Position numbers and translations under genes: made by a program
Notes under the pieces: generated by a model
What the model saw: the letters and a program-made list of their open reading frames with translations, nothing else
Told to the model about the DNA's origin: nothing
Databases searched by the model: none
Assembly (NCBI RefSeq): GCF_009746715.1
Contig: NZ_VRKW01000001.1
Location: forward strand, 248,001-312,000
DNA length: 64,000 bases
From: Ketobacter sp. MCCC 1A13808
GTDB taxonomy: Bacteria; Pseudomonadota; Gammaproteobacteria; Pseudomonadales; Ketobacteraceae
Direction of reading: 5' to 3'
In this document: piece by piece, positions 9,389 through 18,833 of the stretch
Position numbering within the stretch: position 1 is the first letter of the stretch
Layout: every line of letters starts with the position of its first letter

Positions 9389-10421
9389 CCTGAAACAGGT
9401 CTCCGCTGTTCGCATTCATTGATGCCGGCGGCTTGAGACCAAAATGCAGATAGGCCTGGCGAGTAGCAACACGCCCGCGAGGGGTGCGCATGATGAATCC
9501 CTGCTGTATCAAATAGGGTTCAACGACATCTTCGAGTGTTCCGGCTTCTTCACTGATTGCCGCAGCCAGGTTTTCAACTCCCACCGGGCCACCATCAAAC
9601 TTTTCCATGATGGTCAGAAGTAAACGGCGATCCATCGTGTCGAAACCATGGCAATCTACCTTCAGCATATCCAGCGCGCGGGCGGCAACATCCGCCGTAA
9701 TCCGACCATCACTTTTTACTTCGGCATAATCCCGCACTCGGCGTAATAGCCTGTTAGCAATCCTTGGCGTACCACGGCTGCGCCTGGCGATTTCCACTGC
9801 ACCCTGATGCTCCATAGCCAACCCGAGAATGCCAGCGGAGCGATTAACGATTTTGGCGAGTTCGTCCACTGAATAAAATTCGAGACGCTGCACAATCCCA
9901 AAACGATCCCTTAACGGTGACGTAAGCAATCCGGCCCGAGTAGTCGCGCCCACCAGGGTAAATGGTGGTAAATCGATCTTAATAGAGCGGGCCGCAGGCC
10001 CTTCGCCTATCATTATGTCTAGCTGATAATCTTCCATCGCCGGATAGAGTATTTCTTCCACCACCGGGCTTAAACGATGTATCTCGTCCACGAACAGCAC
10101 ATCGCCATGCTCAAGATTGGTAAGCATGGCGGCCAGATCTCCCGCACGCTCCAATACCGGACCAGACGTACTTTTCAGACTACCTCCCATTTCGTTGGCG
10201 ATGATATTCGCCAACGTGGTTTTACCTAAGCCGGGAGGCCCGAAAATTAATGTATGGTCGAGCGCTTCCTGCCGACCTTTGGCAGCAGAAATAAAAATTT
10301 CCATTTGCTCGCGCACCGCTGCCTGGCCGGTATATTCCGCCAGGGTTCCCGGCCTGATGGCGCGGTCATGTGCATCGTCCGGTTCAGGTACCGGCGAAAT
10401 CAATCGATCTGATTCGATCAT
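9381..10421 (-). CDS. ruvB: Holliday junction branch migration helicase RuvB
   Basis: RuvB is the AAA+ hexameric motor that drives branch migration with RuvA. The 346-residue protein has Walker A as [11 protein letters not shown] near residue 63, Walker B as [10 protein letters not shown], the sensor segment LVGATTRAG and a C-terminal winged helix near [12 protein letters not shown]. It sits 32 nt downstream of ruvA and overlaps ybgC. Length matches the family. Confidence 0.98.
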   Translation of the reverse strand: MIESDRLISPVPEPDDAHDRAIRPGTLAEYTGQAAVREQMEIFISAAKGRQEALDHTLIFGPPGLGKTTLANIIANEMGGSLKSTSGPVLERAGDLAAMLTNLEHGDVLFVDEIHRLSPVVEEILYPAMEDYQLDIMIGEGPAARSIKIDLPPFTLVGATTRAGLLTSPLRDRFGIVQRLEFYSVDELAKIVNRSAGILGLAMEHQGAVEIARRSRGTPRIANRLLRRVRDYAEVKSDGRITADVAARALDMLKVDCHGFDTMDRRLLLTIMEKFDGGPVGVENLAAAISEEAGTLEDVVEPYLIQQGFIMRTPRGRVATRQAYLHFGLKPPASMNANSGDLFQDE

Positions 10422-10453
10422 AGTCTGAGTCAGGAATCCTATTTTGTTGCAGA

Positions 10454-11062
10454 CTAGTTCACCATTCGTTTGAGTGCTTGCCGAATGATGTCTTCGCTTT
10501 TTAACCCTTCCGTTTCCAGAGCTGCAATTGCTTTGGCTGCTTCCTGGGGTTTATAACCCAGTGCAATCAACGCGCTTTCTGCGTCGGTTATCTCTACACG
10601 AGGGGTTCTTATAATGCCGGTGACCGGCGTCAATGTCGGTTGCATCTGGAATTCGCTGAATTCTTTGAGTTTGTCCTGCATTTCAATTACTAAACGCTCA
10701 GCGGTTTTTTTGCCCACACCTGGCAATTTTACCAGGGTGTTTATATCGTGATCCTGCACGCAGCGCACAAATTCAGCGCTTTCAATGCCGGATAGGATCG
10801 CTAATGCCATCTTAGGGCCAACTCCATTTACCTTGATTAATACCCGAAACAACGCCCGTTCGGATTTGCTGAAGAACCCGAATAACAGCTGGGCATCTTC
10901 CCTGACAACAAAGTGAGTATGCAGTAGCACTTCACTTCCTATTTCAGGCAATTGGTAAAAGGTGGTCATCGGCGCTTCCAGCTCATATCCAACACCGCTC
11001 ACATCGACTAAAAGTAGCGGGGCTTGCTTTTCGATTATGGTGCCTTTAATACGACCGATCAT
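10454..11062 (-). CDS. ruvA: Holliday junction DNA-binding protein RuvA
   Basis: RuvA tetramers bind four-way junctions and load RuvB. The 202-residue protein has an N-terminal OB fold ([20 protein letters not shown]), two helix-hairpin-helix segments near residues 71-130 ([15 protein letters not shown] and [16 protein letters not shown]), and a C-terminal RuvB-contact domain ([16 protein letters not shown]). It lies between ruvC (84-nt gap) and ruvB. No SOS box was looked for quantitatively, and none is obvious. Confidence 0.98.
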   Translation of the reverse strand: MIGRIKGTIIEKQAPLLLVDVSGVGYELEAPMTTFYQLPEIGSEVLLHTHFVVREDAQLLFGFFSKSERALFRVLIKVNGVGPKMALAILSGIESAEFVRCVQDHDINTLVKLPGVGKKTAERLVIEMQDKLKEFSEFQMQPTLTPVTGIIRTPRVEITDAESALIALGYKPQEAAKAIAALETEGLKSEDIIRQALKRMVN

Positions 11063-11146
11063 ATTCTGTTTTAAGCTACCTATTAATAGTAGTTCGTTTA
11101 GTTCGTCAACGAGGCTGGTTGCGAAGCGCCGGCTCTGGCGAGGCTA

Positions 11147-11671
11147 TCAGCGCCTAACTCGACCTCTGCGGATTTTCTTGGCTCCTGCCAACTTTATGAG
11201 ACCTTGAGTCATGTGCGTGTGACATACGGCCACACCCAGCGCATCCGCTGCGTCGGACTGAGGCGTTTTAGTAAGGTTTAGTAAGTGGCAGATCATAACC
11301 TGAACCTGTGTTTTATCCGCTGCACCGGTTCCAACCACAGACTGCTTTACCTGGCGCGCGGAGTATTCGTACACGGGAAGCTTTTGGTAAGTACATGCGA
11401 CGATGGCAGCGCCCCTCGCCTGACCTAATTTTAAGGCAGAATCGGCATTGCGTGCCATGAATACTTGCTCAACCCCCACTTCCTGGGGCGAGTGCAATTG
11501 AATTATCTGGGAGATTCCGCGGTAAATAAGATCCAGTTTTTCACTCAGATTCTCTGCCGCTTCGGTGCGTATACAGCCGCTATCAATGTAGGTGAGTTGC
11601 GAGCCTTGCGAGCAAATGACGCCATAACCGGTGACACGAGAACCAGGATCGATACCAAGCACAATCGACAC
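11147..11671 (-). CDS. ruvC: Holliday junction resolvase RuvC
   Basis: RuvC is the endonuclease that cuts RuvAB-bound Holliday junctions symmetrically. The 174-residue protein keeps the RNase-H-like acidic catalytic set: Asp in [13 protein letters not shown] at the N-terminus, Glu in [10 protein letters not shown] near residue 66, and the paired Asp in [12 protein letters not shown] near residue 140. It is first of the ruvCAB run, with a small possible gene and yebC upstream. Confidence 0.98.
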   Translation of the reverse strand: MSIVLGIDPGSRVTGYGVICSQGSQLTYIDSGCIRTEAAENLSEKLDLIYRGISQIIQLHSPQEVGVEQVFMARNADSALKLGQARGAAIVACTYQKLPVYEYSARQVKQSVVGTGAADKTQVQVMICHLLNLTKTPQSDAADALGVAVCHTHMTQGLIKLAGAKKIRRGRVRR

Positions 11672-11816
11672 TGATGACAGCCCTATAGTTCAATATAATG
11701 CAGACTAGTCTAGCAGCAATGAAGCAGGAGTCATCCCTAATTTGTACTAATTTCATAAGTTTATGCTTCAAAGATAAAAGAAACGGCACTCGAGAAAGGC
11801 CGCCGAAAAACGTTCA

Positions 11817-11999
11817 CTATTGGATACTGGCAGGCGCTTTCTGACGGGCACCTACAAGCCCGACCACGCCGATCGCCACAATCATGAGCATACCGTGATC
11901 TGCAATCCATTCCAGTTGCGCCTGCGACCGGAACGATATCACGGCTACCAATACCAGGGCAGCGAGCAGACCAAACACAATGGCATGGGTTAACTTCAT
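11817..11999 (-). CDS. Possible small membrane protein, 60 residues, function unknown
   Basis: In the 555-nt gap between yebC and ruvC a 60-codon frame could encode two hydrophobic segments (about residues 5-22 and 37-50) separated by a short polar linker with Arg, Gln and Glu, and a positively charged tail. A GGAG lies 11 nt upstream of the ATG. Strand and position fit the flanking genes. I do not recognise the sequence. Composition looks more like a real membrane protein than chance, but no homologue is known to me and it could be spurious. Confidence 0.4.
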   Translation of the reverse strand: MKLTHAIVFGLLAALVLVAVISFRSQAQLEWIADHGMLMIVAIGVVGLVGARQKAPASIQ

Positions 12000-12135
12000 T
12001 TTGTATTACACTCCGGCTTTTCCAAGCAAAGCGATCCGCTTTAATTTGATACGTTATGAATATATTAGTGAATGCCCGAGCACCGGGTTATGAAATATTA
12101 CCATTTTAGCAGCTTAATTTTGCATCGAACGAGTG

Positions 12136-12161
12136 AGGCCGCGAAATCGAATCGGCGGCCT
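12136..12161. repeat. Inverted repeat between yebC and ruvC
   Basis: AGGCCGC and GCGGCCT are separated by 12 nt, giving a stable G+C-rich hairpin about 65 nt beyond the yebC stop. Neither strand has a T run after it, so it is not a standard terminator. It could be a transcript-end or processing structure. Apart from this and the possible 60-codon gene, I see nothing else in 11672-12226. Confidence 0.4.
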
Positions 12162-12226
12162 GAACTTAGAAAAGGGGGAGCACGCATAATTGATCTGAAC
12201 GGGGCACGGGCGGTTGACGGCGGCTG

Positions 12227-12973
12227 TCAGCTCTCCATCTGCTGCATCAGCTCTTGCGTAAAGTTGGCGTTAGTATAGACGTTCTGCACATCGTCCAGCT
12301 CTTCAAGCATGTCGATCATTTTCAATATCGCAGTCGCCGTTTCCAGGTCCATGTCAACTTGCACAGATGCAGCAAGATTAATCTCGGCATTGGCCGACGT
12401 CAGACCCGAATTAATCAACGCTGAATTCACTGCGCCCAAATCCTCCCAAGCTGTAATGACATCCATGCTGCCATCGTCATTCGTTAGAACATCTTCTGCG
12501 CCGGCCTCCAGCGCTGCCTCCATTAATCGATCTTCATCGATTCCGGCTTCAAAATTGATCTCGCCACGCTTGGTGAATAGGTAAGCTACGGAGCCATCCG
12601 TTCCGAGATTACCGCCGTTTTTGCTGAACGCATGACGGATATCACCCGCGGTGCGGTTACGGTTATCCGTCATGGCCTCCACGATCACAGCAACGCCGCC
12701 GACACCATAACCTTCATAAGTCAGCTCATCCAGCTGCTCACTGTCATCGCCACCGGCACCCCGCTTCACTGCTCGCTCAATGGTGTCTTTTGTCATATTG
12801 GCGGCCAAGGCTTTATCCATCGCTAGCCGCAATCGGGGATTGTCCTCCGGCTGCCCGCCTGACCGGGCTGCTATCACTATTTCACGAATGAGCCGGGTGA
12901 ATACTTTACCTCGCTTTGCATCCTGAGCTGCTTTACGGTGCTTAATATTCGCCCATTTACTATGCCCTGCCAT
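12227..12973 (-). CDS. yebC: YebC/PmpR family (TACO1-like) regulatory protein
   Basis: The 248-residue protein begins [20 protein letters not shown], the family signature, and has the acidic C-terminal domain ending NVYTNANF. Members have been described as transcriptional regulators (PmpR in Pseudomonas) and as translation factors that ease ribosome stalling (TACO1 in mitochondria). Which applies here cannot be read from sequence. It lies 13 nt after aspS and is probably cotranscribed with it. Confidence 0.95.
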   Translation of the reverse strand: MAGHSKWANIKHRKAAQDAKRGKVFTRLIREIVIAARSGGQPEDNPRLRLAMDKALAANMTKDTIERAVKRGAGGDDSEQLDELTYEGYGVGGVAVIVEAMTDNRNRTAGDIRHAFSKNGGNLGTDGSVAYLFTKRGEINFEAGIDEDRLMEAALEAGAEDVLTNDDGSMDVITAWEDLGAVNSALINSGLTSANAEINLAASVQVDMDLETATAILKMIDMLEELDDVQNVYTNANFTQELMQQMES

Positions 12974-12986
12974 TGAACCCTCCTTT

Positions 12987-14756
12987 TTACTGCTTTTCGT
13001 CTGCCTGACGTACCCGGATACCTACCTCCCGTAATTGCTTGGCGTCCACGGTGGACGGAGCCGCTGTCATAACACAGGCTGCTGTTTGTGTTTTCGGGAA
13101 AGCAATTACATCGCGGATAGAGTGCGCACCGGTCATCAGCATAATCAACCGGTCCAGGCCAAACGCCAGACCGCCATGAGGCGGGCATCCGAATTTCAGC
13201 GCGTCTAACAGGAAACCGAATTTGTCATTCGCTTCCTCTTCACCGATATTCAGTGCCTTGAATACCGTGCGCTGCATTCCGGGATCATGGATACGGATAG
13301 AACCACCGCCTAATTCAGTGCCATTTAGCACCATATCATAAGCACGGGAAAGCGCAGTGGCAGGCGATGCTTCCAGCTCCGAAGGTTCGCAGGAAGGCGC
13401 GGTAAAGGGGTGATGGATGGCATTCAGTTTGCCGTCGTCTTCCTCTTCGAACATAGGGAAATCCACTACCCAAAGGGGCGACCATTCACCCTTTATAAGC
13501 CCTCGATCGTGGCCCAGCTTTATCCGCAAGGCGCCCATGGATTCATTGACAACGGAGGCTTTACCCGCGCCGAAGAAAATAATATCGCCATCTTCGGCAC
13601 CCAGACGCTCCATCATTTCCATTACAACGTTAGTCATATTTTTAACGATGGGAGATTGCAGCCCGTCTACCCCGGCCGCAAGATCGTTGACTTTTATCCA
13701 GGCCAGCCCACGCGCACCATAGATGCTGACATACTTAGTGTATTCATCAATTTCTTTGCGGCTAATCGAGGCTCCACCGGGAATTCTCAAACCGCACACT
13801 CTGCCTTTTGGGTCTGAAGCCGGCGCGGAAAACACCTTAAATTCCACCTGACGCATCAAATCGTCCACATCGATCAATTCCAGCGGAATCCTCAAATCCG
13901 GTTTATCACTACCGAAACGGGACATCGCTTCTGCGTAGGCCATACGGGGAAACTCGGGCAGCTCCACGTTTAACATGCCCTTGAACAGAGAACGTATCAT
14001 ATTCTCGGCAATACCCATGACATCCTCTTCGTTTACGAAGGATGCCTCTATATCGATCTGGGTAAATTCCGGTTGGCGGTCTGCGCGCAAGTCTTCGTCG
14101 CGAAAACATTTTGCTATTTGATAGTACCGATCCAGACCGGAAACCATCAGTAATTGTTTAAACAGTTGTGGCGACTGCGGTAGCGCAAAGAAGCTACCCT
14201 GGTGGGTCCGGCTGGGGACCAGATAGTCCCGTGCGCCTTCCGGGGTTGCTTTAGTTAGAATCGGCGTTTCAACATCCAGGAAGCCTTCACCATCCAGATA
14301 ATTACGAATCGCGGTTGTGACCTTGGAGCGAAATGCCAAACGCTGCTGTATCTCAGGCCGGCGCAAATCCATATAACGATATTTTAAACGCACGTCTTCG
14401 CCGACGTTGATATGCTCGTCCAACTGGAATGGAGGCGTTTCAGAGGCATTCAGGATAGCCAGTTGTTTTCCCAACACTTCGATCATGCCGGTGGGCATTT
14501 CCGGATTCTGGGTGCCTTCCGGCCGGATCCGGACCCGACCGGTTAGCTGAATAACAAATTCACTTCGTACTTTCTCAGCCAGAGCAAAAGCTTCTTCCGT
14601 ATCGGGATCGATTACGACCTGGGCGATACCCTCGCGGTCCCGCAGGTCCAGGAAGATAACGCCACCATGATCCCGACGACGATGGACCCATCCGCATAGA
14701 GTAACGGTCTGATCGATGTTTGATTCATTGAGGTGGCCACAATAATGGCTTCGCAT
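12987..14756 (-). CDS. aspS: Aspartate--tRNA ligase (probably non-discriminating Asp/Asn type)
   Basis: The 589-residue bacterial-type AspRS has an N-terminal OB anticodon-binding domain, class II motif 2 ([18 protein letters not shown]) near residue 220, a GAD insertion domain, and motif 3 (GLAFGLDRL) near residue 535. The anticodon domain has [10 protein letters not shown] with His at residue 30. From memory, the matching His in Pseudomonas aeruginosa AspRS is one determinant of relaxed tRNA specificity, so this enzyme may also charge tRNA-Asn. A GatCAB amidotransferase would then be needed; none is in this window. yebC follows in the same direction. Confidence 0.97.
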   Translation of the reverse strand: MRSHYCGHLNESNIDQTVTLCGWVHRRRDHGGVIFLDLRDREGIAQVVIDPDTEEAFALAEKVRSEFVIQLTGRVRIRPEGTQNPEMPTGMIEVLGKQLAILNASETPPFQLDEHINVGEDVRLKYRYMDLRRPEIQQRLAFRSKVTTAIRNYLDGEGFLDVETPILTKATPEGARDYLVPSRTHQGSFFALPQSPQLFKQLLMVSGLDRYYQIAKCFRDEDLRADRQPEFTQIDIEASFVNEEDVMGIAENMIRSLFKGMLNVELPEFPRMAYAEAMSRFGSDKPDLRIPLELIDVDDLMRQVEFKVFSAPASDPKGRVCGLRIPGGASISRKEIDEYTKYVSIYGARGLAWIKVNDLAAGVDGLQSPIVKNMTNVVMEMMERLGAEDGDIIFFGAGKASVVNESMGALRIKLGHDRGLIKGEWSPLWVVDFPMFEEEDDGKLNAIHHPFTAPSCEPSELEASPATALSRAYDMVLNGTELGGGSIRIHDPGMQRTVFKALNIGEEEANDKFGFLLDALKFGCPPHGGLAFGLDRLIMLMTGAHSIRDVIAFPKTQTAACVMTAAPSTVDAKQLREVGIRVRQADEKQ

Positions 14757-14785
14757 AACTCTGTTACCTGTTTTTCTGAATGCAT

Positions 14786-15067
14786 TTAGCTGGCGCTGGG
14801 TGTAGACGGCGCAGCGGGCTTTTTCGAGTCTGATTTAGCCGCACTGCCGGAATCACTGTCCTGCTTGGCTAGGTTCTTCTTTTTACCGGTTTTAAAGTCA
14901 GTCTCATACCAGCCTGAGCCGGAAAGACGAAAACCCGGAGCGGAAATACGCTTTTTAAGGCCGTTCCCCTTACATTCTGGACAGTCAGTGAGTGCGGAGT
15001 CGCTCATTTTCTGGATTGCTTCCAACTCGTGTCCACAATCCGGGCACTGGTATTCATAGATAGGCAT
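14786..15067 (-). CDS. FmdB-family zinc ribbon protein
   Basis: A 93-residue protein starting [16 protein letters not shown], with a second CxxC (CPECKG) about 20 residues later; together they make a zinc ribbon. The tail after residue 65 is Ser/Lys/Ala-rich and probably disordered. The family (named after FmdB beside formamidase genes) has no settled function. The gene sits 29 nt upstream of aspS, as in many gammaproteobacteria. Confidence 0.9.
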   Translation of the reverse strand: MPIYEYQCPDCGHELEAIQKMSDSALTDCPECKGNGLKKRISAPGFRLSGSGWYETDFKTGKKKNLAKQDSDSGSAAKSDSKKPAAPSTPSAS

Positions 15068-15837
15068 CTCAATAAATCCTCGAGCAAAAACCTACAAGCA
15101 ATTGATTTTATTGCTTATTTTACTAATCGCGCAGACCAAGGTCTGCACATCGAAAAAAAAGGGGCACATTATAACGGGTTGGGGCCGTTTATGAATACTA
15201 TTACCTGCACTTCACCCGCGGAGCGGACCTTAGCCCAACCGGTACCAAGGCGGCCTTGGGATCACCCTCCCTGTGTTCATTTTGCATTAGTGCCCCTACA
15301 GCGCCAAACGAAGTTCGACTTCAACCGCGCTAATTGGTCAACACGCAGCGCCGTGACAAACCTGGAAATTACGCAGGGAACTTGGCAGCAATAAATTCTA
15401 ACTCGGATTTTCACTGCCGGGCTTGGGGGCGAAACAGGGACGGCAAGCACAGAACAACATAACGAATTCCACACGACAACTTCGACACACAATCAACTAA
15501 ACCGGACGCTACCATCGCACAACCTAGCACACCGGACACGATGATATATGGTCAAAACAGCACAACAAAGGGGTCACCTTCTGGTCCATTTTTTAACGCG
15601 CAGAGGCATATAATTTTTGTGTTCAGGACAAACTACCGCGTTGATCGTTTAAAAATACGCATTTTTCTTGGCAAACCCTATAAAAACAGGCAAAAAGTCC
15701 ATTTATTTACTTGCTAGACTAAAAATTAGCATCAATAATTATTCGCGACAGCGGGACTGTTGTTGTGATTTTCCTCTGGATGCATCATGCAAGCAACGCA
15801 ACTGAACCTGCCATAACTAAAACCAAAGGAAGCAACC
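15068..15837. other. Gene-poor intergenic region of about 770 bp
   Basis: No frame here has convincing composition, a ribosome-binding site or recognisable motifs on either strand. It holds the divergent upstream regions of the fmdB-like gene (minus) and the HU-like gene (plus). Two compact palindromes are visible: GCAGACC-AA-GGTCTGC-type at 15131-15146 and CCAAGGC-GGCCTTGG-type at 15245-15259. The last 250 nt before the HU-like gene are AT-rich, with several possible -10 boxes but none with a clear -35 partner. A regulatory RNA or a decayed gene cannot be excluded. Confidence 0.7.
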
Positions 15838-16281
15838 ATGCCTGTAAAAAAGAAAGCTCCTGTTAAAAAAGCCGCTGCTAAAAAAGCGCCCGCAGCAAAA
15901 AAGGCTCCGGTAAAAAAAGCCGCTGCTAAAAAAGCGGCTCCAGCTGCCGCCCCCAGAAAAATCACCGCTGTTAAAGAAGCGATGACCAAAACCCAAATTC
16001 TGAACTCCATTGCTGAGAGCACTGAGCTGAGCCGTAAGCAGGTTCAATCTGTTCTGGACGAACTCGGTGTATTGGTAGAGTCCCACGTCAAGCCGCGCGC
16101 AGTAGGCCATTTCACCATCCCTGGCTTGATGAAAGTGATGGTTGTTCGTAAGCCTGCAACTAAAGCCCGCAAAGGGATCAACCCGTTTAATGGCGAAGAA
16201 ACCATATTTAAGGCTAAACCAGCCCGCAATGTGGTTAAGGTACGACCGCTGAAAAAACTGAAAGATATGGCTGAGAAATAA
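15838..16281 (+). CDS. HU-family DNA-binding protein with histone-H1-like Lys/Ala/Pro N-terminal tail
   Basis: The 147-residue protein has two parts. Residues 1-41 are almost only Lys, Ala, Pro and Val, with a 16-residue unit (KKAPVKKAAAKKA core) given twice, like histone H1 tails or AlgP-type repeats. Residues 49-147 read as an HU/IHF fold: TKTQILNSIAESTELSRKQV for the dimerisation helices, then KGINPFNGEE, matching the RNP-type DNA-intercalating arm, and a closing PLKKLKDM. It should be a nucleoid protein that bends DNA and adds tail-mediated charge neutralisation. AAGGA lies 7 nt upstream of the ATG. It is monocistronic with a strong terminator. Confidence 0.88.
   Translation: MPVKKKAPVKKAAAKKAPAAKKAPVKKAAAKKAAPAAAPRKITAVKEAMTKTQILNSIAESTELSRKQVQSVLDELGVLVESHVKPRAVGHFTIPGLMKVMVVRKPATKARKGINPFNGEETIFKAKPARNVVKVRPLKKLKDMAEK
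15850..15945 (+). repeat. Two 48-bp direct repeats encoding the Lys/Ala tail
   Basis: Codons 5-20 and 21-36 of the HU-like gene encode nearly identical 16-residue blocks, and the two 48-nt DNA copies are adjacent and highly similar. The arrangement indicates in-frame tandem duplication as the origin of the tail. Confidence 0.85.
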
Positions 16282-16286
16282 AACGG

Positions 16287-16313
16287 AGGGGCTTTTTAGC
16301 CCCTTCTTCTTTT
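16287..16313 (+). terminator. Rho-independent terminator of the HU-like gene
   Basis: A perfect 7-bp stem AGGGGCT/AGCCCCT with a 4-nt T loop begins 6 nt after the stop codon and is followed by the pyrimidine-rich tail TCTTCTTTT. Confidence 0.85.
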
Positions 16314-16450
16314 CCCGATCCCGACTGCCGCGAATAACCTCTCTCTCCTGAGCTGATTTTTTCATCCCCCCTTCTGTATTGTTATGCATTGCAACAAGCC
16401 GTAAAATCGAGCCCAATTTTGCTGAAACCTGCCGGAGGTTGAAAAACCCG

Positions 16451-18175
16451 ATGAAAACCACTGAGTACCTACTTGCCACCCAGCGCGAAGTGCCCGCTGA
16501 TGCCGAGGTCATTAGCCACCAATTGATGCTGCGTGCCGGGATGATCCGCAAGCTGGCATCCGGACTCTATACCTGGCTGCCAACGGGTCTGCGGGTGCTA
16601 CAAAAAGTGGAACGCATTATTCGTGAAGAAATGAATCGCTCGGGCGCAATGGAAGTGCTAATGCCGGTCGTGCAACCTGCCGAACTGTGGCAGGAATCCG
16701 ATCGCATCCACGCATACGGCCCGGAATTATTGCGCATTAACGACCGCCACCAGCGAGAATTTGTTTTAGGCCCTACTCACGAAGAAGTCATTACAGACCT
16801 GGTCCGCAACAACATCCAGAGTTACAAACAACTGCCGTGCAACCTGTATCAGATCCAAACTAAGTTTCGTGATGAAATCCGCCCCCGCTTCGGCATTATG
16901 CGGTCTCGAGAATTTATCATGAAAGACGCATACTCGTTTCATTTGAATGAAGCGTCGTTGAGTGCAACCTATGACGTGATGTACCAGACCTACAGCACTA
17001 TCTTTACTCGGTTGGGTTTGAACTTTCGTCCGGTGCTGGCCGACACCGGTAGTATCGGCGGTAACAGCTCCCATGAGTTCCATGTTTTGGCCGAATCCGG
17101 TGAGGATGATATCGCATTCAGCGACACCAGCGATTATGCAGCTAACGTCGAAATGTCTGAAGCCCTGGTGATCGGTGACCACCGACCGGCGCCGGGCGCG
17201 GCCGCATCAGAAGTTGAAACACCCGGGCAACATACCATCGAAGACGTATCCTCGTTCATGAGTGTAGGATCTGAGACCATCGTTAAAACGCTGGTTGTGC
17301 ATTCTGTGGAATCAGAAAACGGACCGGGGTTGGTAGCGCTCGTGCTGCGTGGAGACAAAGAACTCAACGAAATCAAAGCCGAAAAACATCCGCTGGTTGC
17401 TTCACCGTTGACCTTCGCCACCGAGGAAGAAGTGGAAAAGACCATTGGTTGCAAGCCCGGATCAATCGGGCCTATCGGCCTGAGCATCCCGGTTATCGCC
17501 GATTTGAGTGTGGTTAATCTAGCGGATTTTGTTTGCGGCGCGAATCGCGATGGGCTCCACTTGAAGAGTGTTAACTGGGAACGCGATGCTCGATTTAATG
17601 AAACCTGGGACATGCGCAATGTAACGGAAGGCGACCCCAGCCCGGACGGTCAAGGCAAGTTGCTCATCAAGCGCGGTATCGAGGTTGGTCATATTTTTCA
17701 GTTGGGAACGAAGTACAGCGAAGCCTTAAAAGCCACTGTGTTGGATGAATCAGGCAGAAGTCATCCGATGCCGATGGGTTGCTACGGAATCGGGGTGACC
17801 CGGGTGGTTGCCTCGGCAATTGAACAGAATAATGATCAATACGGAATTTTGTGGCCGCAAGCCATTGCCCCCTTCGAGCTGGCGATAGTGCCGCTTAACA
17901 ATCACAAGTCGCCGGCAGTAAAAGAAGCAGCCGATGATTTATATAAGCAGTTCACCGATTTGGGCATTGAGGTACTCTACGATGATCGCAAAGAAAGACC
18001 CGGGGTTAAATTTTCGGACATCGAATTAATCGGCATCCCGCATCGCATTGTGATCAGCGACCGCGGCTTGGAAGATCGCACTTTTGAATACAAGCAACGT
18101 ACCGAAAACGAAAAAGTGCATGTACCTGCTGCCGAGGTAATTGAGTTCATTCAGCAAAAGCTGAAGCAGGCCTGA
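16451..18175 (+). CDS. proS: Proline--tRNA ligase (bacterial type with editing domain)
   Basis: The 574-residue class II synthetase charges tRNA-Pro. It begins [20 protein letters not shown]. Motif 2 is around [20 protein letters not shown] near residue 137. The YbaK-like insertion (about residues 225-405) should hydrolyse Ala-tRNA-Pro. The C-terminal anticodon domain contains [19 protein letters not shown]. The frame is open upstream to 16379, but the ATG at 16451 has GGAGG 12 nt upstream and matches family starts. It stands alone between the HU-like gene and a transglycosylase. Confidence 0.97.
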   Translation: MKTTEYLLATQREVPADAEVISHQLMLRAGMIRKLASGLYTWLPTGLRVLQKVERIIREEMNRSGAMEVLMPVVQPAELWQESDRIHAYGPELLRINDRHQREFVLGPTHEEVITDLVRNNIQSYKQLPCNLYQIQTKFRDEIRPRFGIMRSREFIMKDAYSFHLNEASLSATYDVMYQTYSTIFTRLGLNFRPVLADTGSIGGNSSHEFHVLAESGEDDIAFSDTSDYAANVEMSEALVIGDHRPAPGAAASEVETPGQHTIEDVSSFMSVGSETIVKTLVVHSVESENGPGLVALVLRGDKELNEIKAEKHPLVASPLTFATEEEVEKTIGCKPGSIGPIGLSIPVIADLSVVNLADFVCGANRDGLHLKSVNWERDARFNETWDMRNVTEGDPSPDGQGKLLIKRGIEVGHIFQLGTKYSEALKATVLDESGRSHPMPMGCYGIGVTRVVASAIEQNNDQYGILWPQAIAPFELAIVPLNNHKSPAVKEAADDLYKQFTDLGIEVLYDDRKERPGVKFSDIELIGIPHRIVISDRGLEDRTFEYKQRTENEKVHVPAAEVIEFIQQKLKQA

Positions 18176-18218
18176 TAAAGTCCCGCAACCGTTATGACGG
18201 GCTGCTAAACTAGGGACT

Positions 18219-18833
18219 ATGATGGTCAGAAAACTCCCCCTAATCTGGTTTCGTTTGTTTAATCCTGCCAGCATGCTGCTATGCGTGCTGACCGGGTTGC
18301 AAACCCATATCGTTAACGCCGCAACGCTGGAGCGGCCGGATGATGAAACCCGCACTCTTCTTCATCAAACGATTGATAAAGCCGATAGTTTTAAGGATCG
18401 ATTTGATGCGGAAGTCTGGCTGGTGGATATGGATGCCAGACTGGCCCGCTACGTTAAAAACCCTCAGGAGAGAATGCACATCCTGCAACTGGTACACACA
18501 GAATCACATCGCTTTCAGTTACAGCCGGAGCTGGTGCTGTCGGTGATGCACGTTGAGAGCCTCTTTGACCGGTACGCCGTTTCCACAGTGGGAGCACAAG
18601 GTCTGATGCAAGTGATGCCGTTCTGGAAAAATGAAATTGGCACCACCAGCGACAACCTGACGGATATAGCCACCAATATCCGCTACGGATGCGCTATCTT
18701 GAAAACCTATTTAACCCGTGAAAAAGGAAATATGATGCGTGCTCTGGCACGCTACAACGGCAGCCTGGGCAAAACCTGGTACCCAGAGCGAGTTTTCAAT
18801 GCCTGGGAACGCTATTGGTTTGTCCGGTATTAA
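18219..18833 (+). CDS. Lytic transglycosylase, SLT domain
   Basis: A 204-residue exported protein with a hydrophobic N-terminal segment (about residues 10-35) and a soluble lytic transglycosylase domain from about residue 85. Catalytic Glu lies in VMHVESLFDRYAVS and is followed by the family motif GAQGLMQVMPFW and by YNGSLGKTWYPERV. Such enzymes cleave the MurNAc-GlcNAc bond with formation of 1,6-anhydroMurNAc. It may be periplasmic or membrane anchored. Its stop overlaps the stop of the convergent cyclase gene by 4 nt (TTAA). Confidence 0.88.
   Translation: MMVRKLPLIWFRLFNPASMLLCVLTGLQTHIVNAATLERPDDETRTLLHQTIDKADSFKDRFDAEVWLVDMDARLARYVKNPQERMHILQLVHTESHRFQLQPELVLSVMHVESLFDRYAVSTVGAQGLMQVMPFWKNEIGTTSDNLTDIATNIRYGCAILKTYLTREKGNMMRALARYNGSLGKTWYPERVFNAWERYWFVRY

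Noticed and set aside
12136-12161. Terminator after yebC
   Set aside because: The hairpin is strong but neither strand has a T run next to it, so it was listed only as an inverted repeat.
15029-15394. 121-codon plus-strand frame overlapping the fmdB-like gene and the gap
   Set aside because: No recognisable motif, odd composition, and no ribosome-binding site; it starts inside a confident gene on the other strand.
15732-16551. Two open frames on the minus strand opposite the HU-like gene, rich in Phe, Ala and Gly
   Set aside because: They mirror the Lys/Ala codons of the HU-like tail. The HU fold and terminator on the plus strand are far better supported.
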